Shown here: one piece after another, positions 15,483 through 23,868 of the stretch
Layout of the letters: each line of letters begins with the position of its first letter
How positions within the stretch are numbered: position 1 is the first letter of the stretch
NCBI GenBank assembly: GCA_949284715.1
Contig: CASDWH010000004.1
Location: forward strand, 1-32,363
DNA length: 32,363 nucleotides
Origin: an uncultured bacterium
Lineage (GTDB): Bacteria; Cyanobacteriota; Vampirovibrionia; Gastranaerophilales; Gastranaerophilaceae
Direction: 5' to 3'
Position numbers and translations under genes: made by a program
The notes under the pieces: generated by a model
Databases searched by the model: none
What the model was told of the DNA's origin: nothing
What the model saw: only the letters and a program-made list of their open reading frames with translations

Positions 15483-16061
15483 CTAAAAACCACACAGTTT
15501 AAACATAAAATCTGTTACATTATCTACATAAAAATTATCATTAGAACTAAAAGGCAGAACTTCACCGCCAAATTCTTTTTTTATACTCTGAATCTTTTTA
15601 TTAATCTCAGCCCTGCTGATATAATCGGATTTTGTCATTACGGTAAAAACAGGAAGTCCTTTGATATTAATCCACTCCCGCATTTGAATATCATTTTTCT
15701 GGATATCATGACGGGCGTCAATAAACTGAATAAGAGAAACTATTTCGCGGCGGTTAAGCAGGTATTCTTCGAGATTTTTTTGCCATGCCTCCTGCGCAGC
15801 GCGCGAAACTTTTGCATAACCATATCCCGGCAAATCTGCGATAATCAGCTTATTTGACATATTAAAGAAATTAATCAGCCTTGTTTTTCCCGGCGTATTT
15901 GAAGTTTTGGCAAGCTTTTTGTTATTAGCCAATTTATTAATAAAACTCGATTTGCCGACATTTGAGCGCCCGACCAAGGCAAATTCCGGCAGGTTAAGCC
16001 CGGGACACTGGGAGAGCTTTTCAGCACTTACGATAAATCTTCCGGATAGAAAATTAACCAT
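15483..16061 (-). CDS. engB: ribosome assembly GTPase EngB (YihA/YsxC)
   Basis: 192 residues, normal length. The GTP-binding motifs are in order: G1 GRSNVGKS (31-38), G2 region TPGKTR (56-61), G3 DLPGYG (76-81), G4 TKSD (143-146) and a G5-like SSN near 175. The GRSNVGKSS and DLPGYGYAKV wording is diagnostic for EngB. It assists late 50S ribosomal subunit assembly in the cytoplasm and is normally essential. The start overlaps the end of the upstream 98-aa gene by 8 bp, so expression is coupled with the TPR protein transcript. Confidence 0.95.
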   Translation of the reverse strand: MVNFLSGRFIVSAEKLSQCPGLNLPEFALVGRSNVGKSSFINKLANNKKLAKTSNTPGKTRLINFFNMSNKLIIADLPGYGYAKVSRAAQEAWQKNLEEYLLNRREIVSLIQFIDARHDIQKNDIQMREWINIKGLPVFTVMTKSDYISRAEINKKIQSIKKEFGGEVLPFSSNDNFYVDNVTDFMFKLCGF

Positions 16062-16350
16062 GCTGTTTCCTCACACTCATTGATAATTGTAAAAATTCCG
16101 GCTTTTTAGTTTTTAAATTCCGCTGTTCAACTCTTTTTTCATTGCGTGCAGTTGCCATACTCAGCAGATTAAAAAGTTTAACGTTATTAAACACTGTGAT
16201 CTGCGTTTTATGCTTTGTAAAATTAACCTGTACAGAAGAGTCTTTTGCAAAAAAATTTTCTGCTTCTATCCCAACTATTTGGATTAAGCTATTTTTGAGA
16301 ATACTCAATGGCTCTCTGAAAAAAACTTCAAAAGACTCAAATATATTCAT
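16054..16350 (-). CDS. 98-aa protein of unknown function (weak DciA/DUF721 resemblance)
   Basis: 98 residues with SD AAAGG located in the last codons of the upstream TPR gene (4 bp gap). It has an N-terminal helix (MNIFESFEVFF), then SLIQIVGIEAENFFAKDSSVQVNFTKHKTQITVFNNVKLFNLLSMA, which has the helix - short strand - strand - helix rhythm of DciA/DUF721 proteins ('W..ivG..l...s....v....L.v.v.s....nel'). The end is basic and probably disordered. The key Trp of that family is missing, so this is only a hint. If right, it would concern replicative helicase loading. Confidence 0.5.
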   Translation of the reverse strand: MNIFESFEVFFREPLSILKNSLIQIVGIEAENFFAKDSSVQVNFTKHKTQITVFNNVKLFNLLSMATARNEKRVEQRNLKTKKPEFLQLSMSVRKQHG

Positions 16351-16354
16351 ACTT

Positions 16355-18238
16355 TTACCTTTGCCCGAACAATCTTGTCCATAAACTTTCGTTATTCTGT
16401 ACGCGTTTTATTTTTTTCTCCAGCTTAGCAATTTTTTTAGTATATTTTTTTATATCGCGTTCATTTACTGAAGCTGCCAAAATCTGTTTATAACAAGCAC
16501 ATTCCGCTTTTAAATTTTTATTCTTTTTGTAATATTTTGCAAGAAGTTTGTTAGCTTCAATATTGGATGGATTTTCTTCAACAGCACGTTTTAAATACTT
16601 ATTCGAGAAGAACTTATCCCCTTCTTTTTTGAAATACACTGCATCTTTGTAGTATTCATCGGACTTGGCAAGTTTTTTATTTACATACACCCTGTTATCA
16701 AGAACCTGCTTATCCAGCGGATTGAGTAATTCTGCTTTGTTCAAAGCCTCTAGCGCCAGTTCATAATTTTTATTAAATGTAAAAAACTCGGCCAGATACT
16801 TATATTCGTCAATATTTGCTGCTTTATTCAGAGCTTTCCGGTACTCGTCTTTTGCTGACAGGTATTCGCCCTCAACTGCAAGAGCCTCACCTTTTACAAC
16901 GTATTCTGCAACAGTTTGCGGATTGGACTCAATTATTGTTTGTAACTCTTTTTCAGTACGTTCAATACCCATAATCCTTTCAAGTTTAAGTTTTGCAAGA
17001 CGCAGCTCTACATCGGAAGGATTTAGTTCTATTGCAGAATCCAACTTCTCGCGAGCCTGATATAATTTTTCTGAGGAAATAACGGAGCTGTTTGAGATAA
17101 TTTCTTTTGCCTCCGCCCAATACGTATCAGCAAGTCCTTTTAGTGCCTCTGAATAATAAGCTGAATCCTTTCCAATAAGTGAATAATATTTTTCTGCCTG
17201 TGCATAACTGCCTTTTGCAAGTTCAATATCACCAATTTTCAGACAAATAGCCTCTGCATTTTTATCAAGTCCTGCGATAGTTTTAAGGCTTTCTAAAGCG
17301 AACTCATTATCAGCCCTGTTTTCATATAGTTTTGCAAGGTTTAAATATGGAGTTGTAAACTCTGGCAATAGGTCAATCGCCTTTTTATAGTTAACAATTG
17401 CAGCAGCCTCATTTTGCTGTCTGGCGTATATTTCGCCTGCAAGATTGTACGCATACGCAAACGACGGGTTAATAAGAAGCGCTTTTTCCAATAAATCCAA
17501 CGCCGTTGTATACTCGCCAGATTTAGTACTTAATCTTGCCAGATGGTAATAAGCAGTATAGCAGTATGGATTTCTTGCTACGGCCTCGTTGAAACGATTT
17601 TCAGCAATTTCGTAATTTCCCTGCTGATAATAAAGTGTCCCGAGATTATCGTACGCTGTAGCATAGTCTGTATTTAATTTTATCGCTTCTTTAAATTTTT
17701 CCTCGGCCGATTCATAATTCCCTGCTGATAAAAGCGCAACTCCGAGAGCATTGTACGCTCTGTAATTATTCTTATTTAACTCTATTGCTTTATTAAGTTC
17801 AGCAACACCATTTTCATAATAATAATCAGAGTTTTTTCTGTAATTCATATCCGATGAATCAGGGCGCTTAAGATATACAAGCCCTTGCAGGAAATGCAAA
17901 TCAGAATTATCAGGATTTTTTTGTAAAAGTTCATCAAGGTTATCCTGTGCTTCATTTAATCTGGAGGCATTTATCAAAAATGTATTATAATAGATATTTG
18001 TGTCTAAATCGTTTGCATTTTTAGCAAGCAGTTCTTCTATAACCGGCTGTGCTTCATTATACCTTAAATTTTCTAAAAGATATGCTGCCTGTTCTTTTTT
18101 ATTATTAACAGCATCGGATTTTTTCTTTTGAATCTCCACATTTTTTGTTAGTTTAATTTGTTTCTTTACCGGCGCAGCCGTAATAACTCCTCCGGCAAGG
18201 AAAAGCAGCACCAACGCAGCTATTATTCTTTTATCCAT
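16355..18238 (-). CDS. exported tetratricopeptide-repeat protein
   Basis: 627 residues with SD GGAG 9 nt before ATG. The N-terminus MDKRIIAALVLLFLAGGVITAAP is a Sec signal peptide (positive start, hydrophobic core, small-residue cleavage site near 21-22). The rest is tandem TPR units. The clearest are at about residues 155-330, each with the A-Y-x-x-L-G / G-x-x-x-x-A / P-like pattern: AYNALGVALLSAGNYESAEE, AYDNLGTLYYQQGNYEIAEN, AYYHLARLSTKSGEYTTALD, AYNLAGEIYARQQNEAAAIV. The C-terminus is Lys-rich. It probably acts as a scaffold in the periplasm. It heads the run with the 98-aa gene, engB and the WYL genes, without telling which process it serves. Confidence 0.85.
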   Translation of the reverse strand: MDKRIIAALVLLFLAGGVITAAPVKKQIKLTKNVEIQKKKSDAVNNKKEQAAYLLENLRYNEAQPVIEELLAKNANDLDTNIYYNTFLINASRLNEAQDNLDELLQKNPDNSDLHFLQGLVYLKRPDSSDMNYRKNSDYYYENGVAELNKAIELNKNNYRAYNALGVALLSAGNYESAEEKFKEAIKLNTDYATAYDNLGTLYYQQGNYEIAENRFNEAVARNPYCYTAYYHLARLSTKSGEYTTALDLLEKALLINPSFAYAYNLAGEIYARQQNEAAAIVNYKKAIDLLPEFTTPYLNLAKLYENRADNEFALESLKTIAGLDKNAEAICLKIGDIELAKGSYAQAEKYYSLIGKDSAYYSEALKGLADTYWAEAKEIISNSSVISSEKLYQAREKLDSAIELNPSDVELRLAKLKLERIMGIERTEKELQTIIESNPQTVAEYVVKGEALAVEGEYLSAKDEYRKALNKAANIDEYKYLAEFFTFNKNYELALEALNKAELLNPLDKQVLDNRVYVNKKLAKSDEYYKDAVYFKKEGDKFFSNKYLKRAVEENPSNIEANKLLAKYYKKNKNLKAECACYKQILAASVNERDIKKYTKKIAKLEKKIKRVQNNESLWTRLFGQR

Positions 18239-18324
18239 TAAACATACTCCACTTTTTAATAAACATATTTTAGTATATACTTTTTAAAATTGCAAAAAAG
18301 AGAAGTTTACAAACGTTAAAAATC

Positions 18325-18353
18325 TTGAACAAAGTACTTGTATCACGTAATAT
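18325..18353 (+). promoter_or_regulatory. promoter of the Xer recombinase gene
   Basis: TTGAAC (18325-18330), a 17-nt spacer and TAATAT (18348-18353) form a good sigma70-type promoter. The start point would be near 18360, leaving a ~17-nt leader before ATG 18377. It lies in the divergent gap between the TPR gene and the recombinase. Confidence 0.55.
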
Positions 18354-18376
18354 TAAAGAAGAAAGTAACTTTTACA

Positions 18377-19282
18377 ATGCTTAACAGTTCAAAGGAATTA
18401 CTAGAGGATTTTAAAACATATCTTGATGTGGAGCGGAATTTTTCCGAACATACAACACGTGCTTATATATCTGATATATTAAGTTTTCTTCTGTGGCTGG
18501 ACAATACACCGCCGCAGGAGGCTGATTTTAATAAACTAAGAGAATATATTTATTTTATACAACGGTTTGAATATCAAAAAACAACTCTTGCAAGAAAAAT
18601 TGCCGCAATAAGAACCTTTTACAAATATCTGTACAGAGAACGGCTGATTGATACAAATCCTGCAATATCGCTCAATGCTCCCAAACGGCCGAAGCCTTTG
18701 CCTAAATTTCTTTCTACAGAAGAAATAGAAAATATTCTAAACCACGTAAAAATTGATACGCCTGCGGGATTTAGAAACAGAGTAATACTGGAATTACTAT
18801 GGGCAACAGGTATGCGGGTATCGGAATTAAGCGGATTAAATTTTGGCGATCTTAATATCGAAAATAACGAAATAAAAGTTATGGGCAAAGGTGCAAAAGA
18901 AAGGATTGTCCTTATTTCTGACCGTGCAAAAAATTATCTAATACAGTACCTTAATACAGCCAGAAGCCTTATTGCACCGGGATTTAATGTATCCAGTGAT
19001 GAAGAAGCACCGGTTTTTATTAACAGCACAGGTTTCAGACTCCAGAATAAAAGTATAAGAAATGCCATTAAAGAAACTGTTAGAGAACTTGAATTACAAA
19101 AAAAAGTCACCCCGCACGTATTCAGGCACAGTTTTGCAACAAGGCTTATAGAAAACGGCGCAGACCTAAGAGTTGTACAGGAACTTTTAGGGCATGCCGG
19201 CATCTCAAATACCCAGATTTATACCCACGTTTCAACCAAACACTTAAAAGAAGTTTATGACAAGGCACACCCGCACGCTTAA
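18377..19282 (+). CDS. xerD: tyrosine recombinase XerC/XerD
   Basis: 301 residues from ATG 18377; the in-frame TTG at 18338 overlaps the promoter and is unlikely. The N-terminal SAM-like core-binding domain covers residues ~5-90 (FKTYLDVERNFSEHTTRAYISDI). All catalytic residues are in place: Arg147 (TGMRVSEL), Lys171 (GKGAKER), His247 and Arg250 (HVFRHSFAT), His273 (LLGHAG), and nucleophile Tyr282 (TQIYTH). Length and motifs fit the chromosome-dimer-resolving Xer proteins rather than phage integrases, which usually have an extra arm-binding domain. It is in a housekeeping context away from the prophage. XerC versus XerD is not settled by reading; the symbol is provisional. Confidence 0.9.
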   Translation: MLNSSKELLEDFKTYLDVERNFSEHTTRAYISDILSFLLWLDNTPPQEADFNKLREYIYFIQRFEYQKTTLARKIAAIRTFYKYLYRERLIDTNPAISLNAPKRPKPLPKFLSTEEIENILNHVKIDTPAGFRNRVILELLWATGMRVSELSGLNFGDLNIENNEIKVMGKGAKERIVLISDRAKNYLIQYLNTARSLIAPGFNVSSDEEAPVFINSTGFRLQNKSIRNAIKETVRELELQKKVTPHVFRHSFATRLIENGADLRVVQELLGHAGISNTQIYTHVSTKHLKEVYDKAHPHA

Positions 19283-19289
19283 ATTATAT

Positions 19290-19318
19290 TTGACATATTT
19301 ATTGAGTTGCGAAATAAT
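19290..19318 (+). promoter_or_regulatory. promoter of trkA, placing the start at the ATG
   Basis: TTGACA (19290-19295) with a 17-nt spacer and AATAAT (19313-19318). The -35 is consensus. Transcription would start about 7 nt after the -10, at or near 19325, which is the A of the trkA start codon. Confidence 0.5.
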
Positions 19319-19324
19319 TTAGGA

Positions 19325-20662
19325 ATGAAAATAATAATCTATGGTGCGAACGAAATCGGATGTATTATAGCCGCAGAGTTTTTTGAAGACCACGACATCA
19401 TTATAATTGATCAGGAAAAAAACAGAACTGATGCTTTTAATAAACTTGATATCGGATTTGTAGCCGGCAACGGTTCATGCCTGCCGACACTTAAGAAAGC
19501 ACAAATTGAAGACGCCGATGTTTTTATTGCCTGCACGGATTACGACGAGGCAAATATCGTAGCCTGCCTTACGGCAAAGAAAATAAGCGATGTAAAAACA
19601 ATTTGTTTTATATCAAAGGAAGAATACCATACATCAATCGGATGTAAACGAGGAGCAGAGTATTTTTGCGACCTTGATTTAGATTATATAATCTGGCCGG
19701 AAGAGCTTTTAATGCAGGAAATTTTCAGAATCGTAACCGTTGCCAAAGCTCTTGATGCAGAACATTTTGCTGAAGGGAAAGCAAGGCTGCTGGAATACAA
19801 AATACAAGAGAATTCGCTTCTTGAAAATAAAAAGGTTAAAAATTGCAATTTTCCGGAAGACTCGCTTCTTGTCGGCGTAACACGCCAGGGGGAATTATTT
19901 ATACCCAATGGCGATACTGAATTACTCAAAGATGATAAAGTTATATGTATGGGAACCCCCTCCTCGCTTGATATATTAGCAGGACAATTTTTCCATGAAA
20001 AAGAACTTGTCAGAAATGCAGCAATCATCGGCGGCGGAACTGTAGGGATGATGCTTGCTAAAAACCTTGAAAAATTAAAAATAAGAACAAAAATTTTTGA
20101 AAAAAGCGAAAAGCGTTGTGAATATCTCGCTTCCGAACTCCAAAATACACTCATAATCAATGGCGACGGCACAAATATTCAATTGTTAAACGAAGAAGGA
20201 ATTGAAGATTGCGATGTTGTAATAAGCGTAACAAACAATGATGAAAAAAATCTTTTATGTTCTCTGCTTGCAAAACAGACCGGTGTAAAACGTGTCGTTA
20301 CAAGAGTTTCAACGAATACAAATGTCCAGTTGTTTGAAAAAGTCGGCATAGATGTTGCTATTTCCTCTAATATCGCAGTCATAAAAGAAATAAGAAATGA
20401 CCTTAATGAAAATGATGTAGATATTCTTGCAACCGTGGAGCAGGGAAAAGGTGAAGTGCTGGAACTTGATGCTCCCGAAAAATTTCACAGCAAAAAAGTC
20501 ATGGATTTAAAACTCCCAACAGGCGCAATAATAGGAATAATTCAAAGAAAAAATAAAATTCTGATACCCAAGGGCAGCACCCTTATTATGAAAGGGGATT
20601 CGTTAATAATCTTCACTACAAGAAGCAACTCACAAGAGTTAAAAAAATTTTTTAAGGTTTAA
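19325..20662 (+). CDS. trkA: Trk potassium uptake regulatory subunit TrkA
   Basis: 445 residues from ATG 19325, chosen because MKIIIYGANEIG is the canonical TrkA start; the in-frame TTG at 19307 falls inside the promoter. Two tandem RCK units are visible. Each has a Rossmann NAD(H)-binding start: MKIIIYGANEIGCIIAAEFF at residue 1 and NAAIIGGGTVGMMLAKNL near 234. Each is followed by an acidic strand end and a TrkA_C domain (residues ~140-225 and ~365-445, the latter with LELDAPEKFHSKKVMDLKLP). It is a cytoplasmic gating ring for the membrane K+ channel TrkH, whose gene begins 3 bp after the stop. Double-RCK length is standard. Confidence 0.95.
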   Translation: MKIIIYGANEIGCIIAAEFFEDHDIIIIDQEKNRTDAFNKLDIGFVAGNGSCLPTLKKAQIEDADVFIACTDYDEANIVACLTAKKISDVKTICFISKEEYHTSIGCKRGAEYFCDLDLDYIIWPEELLMQEIFRIVTVAKALDAEHFAEGKARLLEYKIQENSLLENKKVKNCNFPEDSLLVGVTRQGELFIPNGDTELLKDDKVICMGTPSSLDILAGQFFHEKELVRNAAIIGGGTVGMMLAKNLEKLKIRTKIFEKSEKRCEYLASELQNTLIINGDGTNIQLLNEEGIEDCDVVISVTNNDEKNLLCSLLAKQTGVKRVVTRVSTNTNVQLFEKVGIDVAISSNIAVIKEIRNDLNENDVDILATVEQGKGEVLELDAPEKFHSKKVMDLKLPTGAIIGIIQRKNKILIPKGSTLIMKGDSLIIFTTRSNSQELKKFFKV

Positions 20663-20665
20663 TAT

Positions 20666-22099
20666 ATGAGATTTGATTATTTAGCTTTCGTACTAAAAAA
20701 AATACTAAAACTTTCAGCGCTTATCTCTGTATTACCGATGCTTGTTGCTTTGTACTACAAAGAATATCCATCTTTGTACCCGTTTTTATATACAGGAATC
20801 ATTGCACTGATTATTAACCTGTTTTTAACAAAAGCCTCGGGTAACATCAAGAACCTTAATGATATACGAAAAACTAACTGCTTTGGAATTGTTGTAACAA
20901 GCTGGTTTATAACAACAATAGTTTTAGCAATACCTTTTTTATTTTTCGGAATTTCGCCAATAGATGCACTTTATGAAAGCACCTCCGGAATTACAACAAC
21001 AGGCTCGACAATATTTACACATTACAATTACCCTCACGCACTTCTGTTCTGGCGGGCGTTATCCCAGGGAATCGGCGGTTTAGGAATTCTGGTAATCTTC
21101 ATAGCAATCTTACCGCAATTTGCGGTTGCCGGACGCCAGATGTTTTTTGCTGAAACCCCAGGCCCCGGAGAAGAAATGCTCACGCCGAGAATCCGTTCGA
21201 CAGCCAGTGCTATGTGTAAAATTTATCTGACCCTTACCATCTTACTTGCAATTCTATTGAAAATTACAGGGATGAACTGGTTTGATAGTATTTGCACCTC
21301 AATGTCAACCCTATCCTGCGGCGGGTTTATTACAAAAGAAAACTTGTTTATACACGCATCAAGCCTTACTTTATGGATTATAACTATTTTCATGGTTATA
21401 AGCGGAACGAACTTTAACTTACTATGGCGGTGTTTTGCTAAACGAAATCTTAAAACACTGATAAAAGATGAAGAATTTAGAGTTTACATTTATATTTTCC
21501 TGTTATTAAGCGCTGCTGCTGCTCTCTGCGGATATATTAACATGAATTACACAATTACCGATGTCATACGTGATGGTGCTTTTAGTATTATTTCTATTAT
21601 GACTTCCAACGGATTTGCAATAGATAGTTATGCAAGCTGGCCATTAAGCGCACAGGTATTTTTATTTATAGCAATGTTTACAGGTGCAAGCGCAAGTTCT
21701 ACCAGCGGCGGTATTAAGATTATACGCTGGGTTTTAGTATTTAAATTCCTAAAAACAGAAATAACCAGAGTCTTTCACCCTAACGCTGTAATCAATATAA
21801 AAACAAATAACCAGATTGTTCCCAAAGATGTAATCGGACAAGTTTTAATTTTCATGTTCTTTTATTTTTTAATTTTCATATTTTCCGCAATAATCATTAC
21901 TATTATCGAACATAACGCAGAAGCTGGAATACTCAGTGCAATAAACGCTCTGGGAAATATAGGTTTTGCGCCCGACGGCATAAGCAGCTTTAGTCCTGTA
22001 ACAAAATTGATTCTTATATTTGATATGCTCATAGGGCGTCTGGAAATTATTCCGTTCCTTGTTCTTTTACAGCCTGAATTCTGGGAAACAAGGAAATAA
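20666..22099 (+). CDS. trkH: Trk potassium uptake membrane subunit TrkH
   Basis: 477 residues, usual length, with an AAGG SD located in the end of trkA. Multiple transmembrane segments run throughout. The four selectivity-filter loops of the Trk/Ktr/HKT superfamily can be read: ITTTGS (109-114), STLSCGGF in the second repeat, IMTSNGFA in the third, and ALGNIGFAPDG in the fourth. Each has the central Gly that marks K+ permeation. SQGIGGLGILV (133-143) is also typical. It takes up K+ across the inner membrane, gated by TrkA from the upstream gene. The C-terminus ends after the last predicted helix as in other TrkH. Confidence 0.95.
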   Translation: MRFDYLAFVLKKILKLSALISVLPMLVALYYKEYPSLYPFLYTGIIALIINLFLTKASGNIKNLNDIRKTNCFGIVVTSWFITTIVLAIPFLFFGISPIDALYESTSGITTTGSTIFTHYNYPHALLFWRALSQGIGGLGILVIFIAILPQFAVAGRQMFFAETPGPGEEMLTPRIRSTASAMCKIYLTLTILLAILLKITGMNWFDSICTSMSTLSCGGFITKENLFIHASSLTLWIITIFMVISGTNFNLLWRCFAKRNLKTLIKDEEFRVYIYIFLLLSAAAALCGYINMNYTITDVIRDGAFSIISIMTSNGFAIDSYASWPLSAQVFLFIAMFTGASASSTSGGIKIIRWVLVFKFLKTEITRVFHPNAVINIKTNNQIVPKDVIGQVLIFMFFYFLIFIFSAIIITIIEHNAEAGILSAINALGNIGFAPDGISSFSPVTKLILIFDMLIGRLEIIPFLVLLQPEFWETRK

Positions 22100-22116
22100 T
22101 TTACCAGCCAAGCTGA

Positions 22117-22144
22117 TTGTTTTAAAACTTTTTCTGATTATAAT
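22117..22144 (+). promoter_or_regulatory. candidate promoter for the 408-aa protein gene
   Basis: TTGTTT (22117-22122), 16-nt spacer, consensus TATAAT (22139-22144). It would give a leader of roughly 68 nt before ATG 22219. It lies just after the trkH stop, so the gene can be expressed separately. Confidence 0.4.
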
Positions 22145-22218
22145 TAACTTTTGTAACAATTTAAATAAAATACAGCAATTCAGATTATTGACAGAACTTC
22201 TTAGCTGTGGAGAACATT

Positions 22219-23445
22219 ATGCGTATACAAGCTATTACAAATCACAGAAATTTATCTTTTATTTCTAAAAGAGATGAAACAAATGAGCAAAAACTTTCTA
22301 ATACTCAAAGTACGGGTATTCCTAAAGGTTTAAAGGCTGTACATTTCGGCCATAACATAATTCCGGGGGCAGCAGAGGCATTAATCAAAGATTACAAATG
22401 GTTTATAAATAATGATAAATTACCGGCAATAAATGCCTTACTAAAAATTAAGACAGATAAAACTGCCTTTGATTCATTGTTAAGAAGCATACTAAAAGAT
22501 GATGAACTGAGTTACGAATTAATCGACAGTATCATTAAACAGCCGCGAAATATGAAGTACTTTTTAAAAGATTTTGAAGAAAAATTACCTGTCGGCAGCG
22601 ACATGTTTTTAACCTTTATGCCGCACAATATTTATACAAAAGCGTATACAAAGTACATTGACAAACGTGTAGAAAACGCTAAATCCATCTCCGAACTTCT
22701 CGAAATAAGACCGGATTGGAAAGAAGATGTGTTATTAAGCAAACACTCTGATATATACAATAACAATGATTTTGAACTCGGTCATGTACCCGAAGCAATT
22801 AACCACGGCAAATTTGAAGAAATCGTTCATTATCTGCGGAAATATATGGATTACGGAATTAACAAAAGCGAAAAAGACATCCCAGCTATAACAATTAATG
22901 GAACAACTTTCAATTTCAGATACTTCACAGACGGAAAGACTGATAAGAATGTATTCGGGATATCAGACAACAATGGTGAAAGATTTATTATAAAAATAGC
23001 GCCAACAGAACGTAAAAGTCTTAACGATGCCTGCGCTCTCGGTACACTATGCAAAATTGACACTTATCTGACCAGAAATTATTGCAGGAATTCCGCACCG
23101 CTCAGATATTATAATCACAATTTAAATGCCTCCATCTATGATTTTATAGAACATCAAAAAGTTGATAAAAAAATCACACTTGAAGAAATACGGGAAAATA
23201 TTCCTGATTTCATTGATTTAAATCTAAAATACAATGATACTGCGGGGAAAAACAATTTTTTTATACTTGACCATACACAGCACAGGGTAAAAGGTATGAA
23301 CGATTACCATTATGGTGTAGAAAAATCTGAGTGGATTACGGTAGATAATGACCATGTTATATTTGAATCAAGATTTCAGCCGATTATAGATAAATACCAC
23401 CACGTACTGCCAAATACCATGGATATCTTTTGTAAATTTTTGTAA
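22219..23445 (+). CDS. lineage-type protein of unknown function with kinase-like C-terminal half
   Basis: 408 residues from ATG 22219, chosen for SD GGAGA 5-6 nt upstream. The short N-terminus MRIQAITNHRNLSF is of a kind I associate with many Gastranaerophilales proteins. Residues ~50-220 are helical with no recognised motif. The C-terminal half has the order of a protein-kinase-like fold. Strands with a Gly-bearing turn (DGKTDKNVFGISDNNGERFIIKIAP, 238-262) place Lys259 in a VAIK-like position. A hinge-like ASIYDFIEH (304-312) follows. Then comes NDTAGKNNFFILD (339-351) with Asp340 and Asn345 spaced as in HxDxxxxN, and ITVDND (373-378), which could stand for the metal-binding Asp. The His before the catalytic Asp is absent. 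Kinase assignment is inference and may be wrong. Confidence 0.6.
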   Translation: MRIQAITNHRNLSFISKRDETNEQKLSNTQSTGIPKGLKAVHFGHNIIPGAAEALIKDYKWFINNDKLPAINALLKIKTDKTAFDSLLRSILKDDELSYELIDSIIKQPRNMKYFLKDFEEKLPVGSDMFLTFMPHNIYTKAYTKYIDKRVENAKSISELLEIRPDWKEDVLLSKHSDIYNNNDFELGHVPEAINHGKFEEIVHYLRKYMDYGINKSEKDIPAITINGTTFNFRYFTDGKTDKNVFGISDNNGERFIIKIAPTERKSLNDACALGTLCKIDTYLTRNYCRNSAPLRYYNHNLNASIYDFIEHQKVDKKITLEEIRENIPDFIDLNLKYNDTAGKNNFFILDHTQHRVKGMNDYHYGVEKSEWITVDNDHVIFESRFQPIIDKYHHVLPNTMDIFCKFL

Positions 23446-23523
23446 AGATTCAAAGAAAAATATTAAAGTTTTTCAAAAATCTGCCGTTAACTATACTGTT
23501 GATATTTTTGGAGTATAGAAATT

Positions 23524-23655
23524 ATGTGCAGATATTACTGGCCGGGAACATACAGTTTCCAAGAAAATATTAAGCTTTACACACTCTGGATGAAGGATCA
23601 AATAGACAGTCTTTTATACAAAATATACGAAATCGAGAAAACTTTATCACTTTAA
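23524..23655 (+). CDS. 43-aa small ORF, unknown
   Basis: ATG 23524 with SD GGAG about 10 nt upstream. The peptide starts MCRYYWPGTYSF and continues as an amphipathic helix rich in Leu, Ile, Tyr and Lys (NIKLYTLWMKDQIDSLLYKI). It is closed by a strong terminator 36 bp after its stop. SD, length-spanning open frame and own terminator favour a real gene; the short length and lack of any known family count against. No signal peptide or clear transmembrane helix is seen. Confidence 0.4.
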   Translation: MCRYYWPGTYSFQENIKLYTLWMKDQIDSLLYKIYEIEKTLSL

Positions 23656-23690
23656 TAAGTGGTAAAAATTAAAATAACTCTCGGAATCTA

Positions 23691-23717
23691 AGCCCCTGGA
23701 CTGGGGGCTTTTTTTAT
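23691..23717 (+). terminator. intrinsic terminator after the 43-aa ORF
   Basis: AGCCCC and GGGGCT form a 6-bp GC-rich stem around a 7-nt loop (TGGACTG), followed by a run of seven T residues. It isolates the rplU-rpmA transcript from upstream genes. Confidence 0.8.
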
Positions 23718-23759
23718 TGTTAATTGTTACAGAATATTTGCCTAAAATTGCGCTTATAC

Positions 23760-23788
23760 TTGACAGTAAACTTTTAGCCAGTGATAAT
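23760..23788 (+). promoter_or_regulatory. strong promoter of rplU-rpmA
   Basis: TTGACA (23760-23765), an exact 17-nt spacer and GATAAT (23783-23788): near-consensus sigma70-type promoter. The start near 23795 gives a leader of about 74 nt before rplU, with no clear stable structure that I can see in it. Confidence 0.75.
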
Positions 23789-23868
23789 TAAAATAAATAG
23801 TATTGTAGATAGGTAAATCGTTTTTAAATCCATTCAGGATACGATTCCTCAAAAGAAAGGAAATTATT

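Noticed and set aside
18377-19282. Xer-like recombinase as the integrase of the prophage
   Set aside because: It lies ~8 kb from the phage genes behind housekeeping operons and has the two-domain Xer length without an arm-binding domain; chromosome dimer resolution fits better.
23446-23523. GAAAAA/TTTTTC hairpin after the 408-aa gene as a terminator
   Set aside because: The stem is only A-T pairs apart from one G-C and has no T-run after it.
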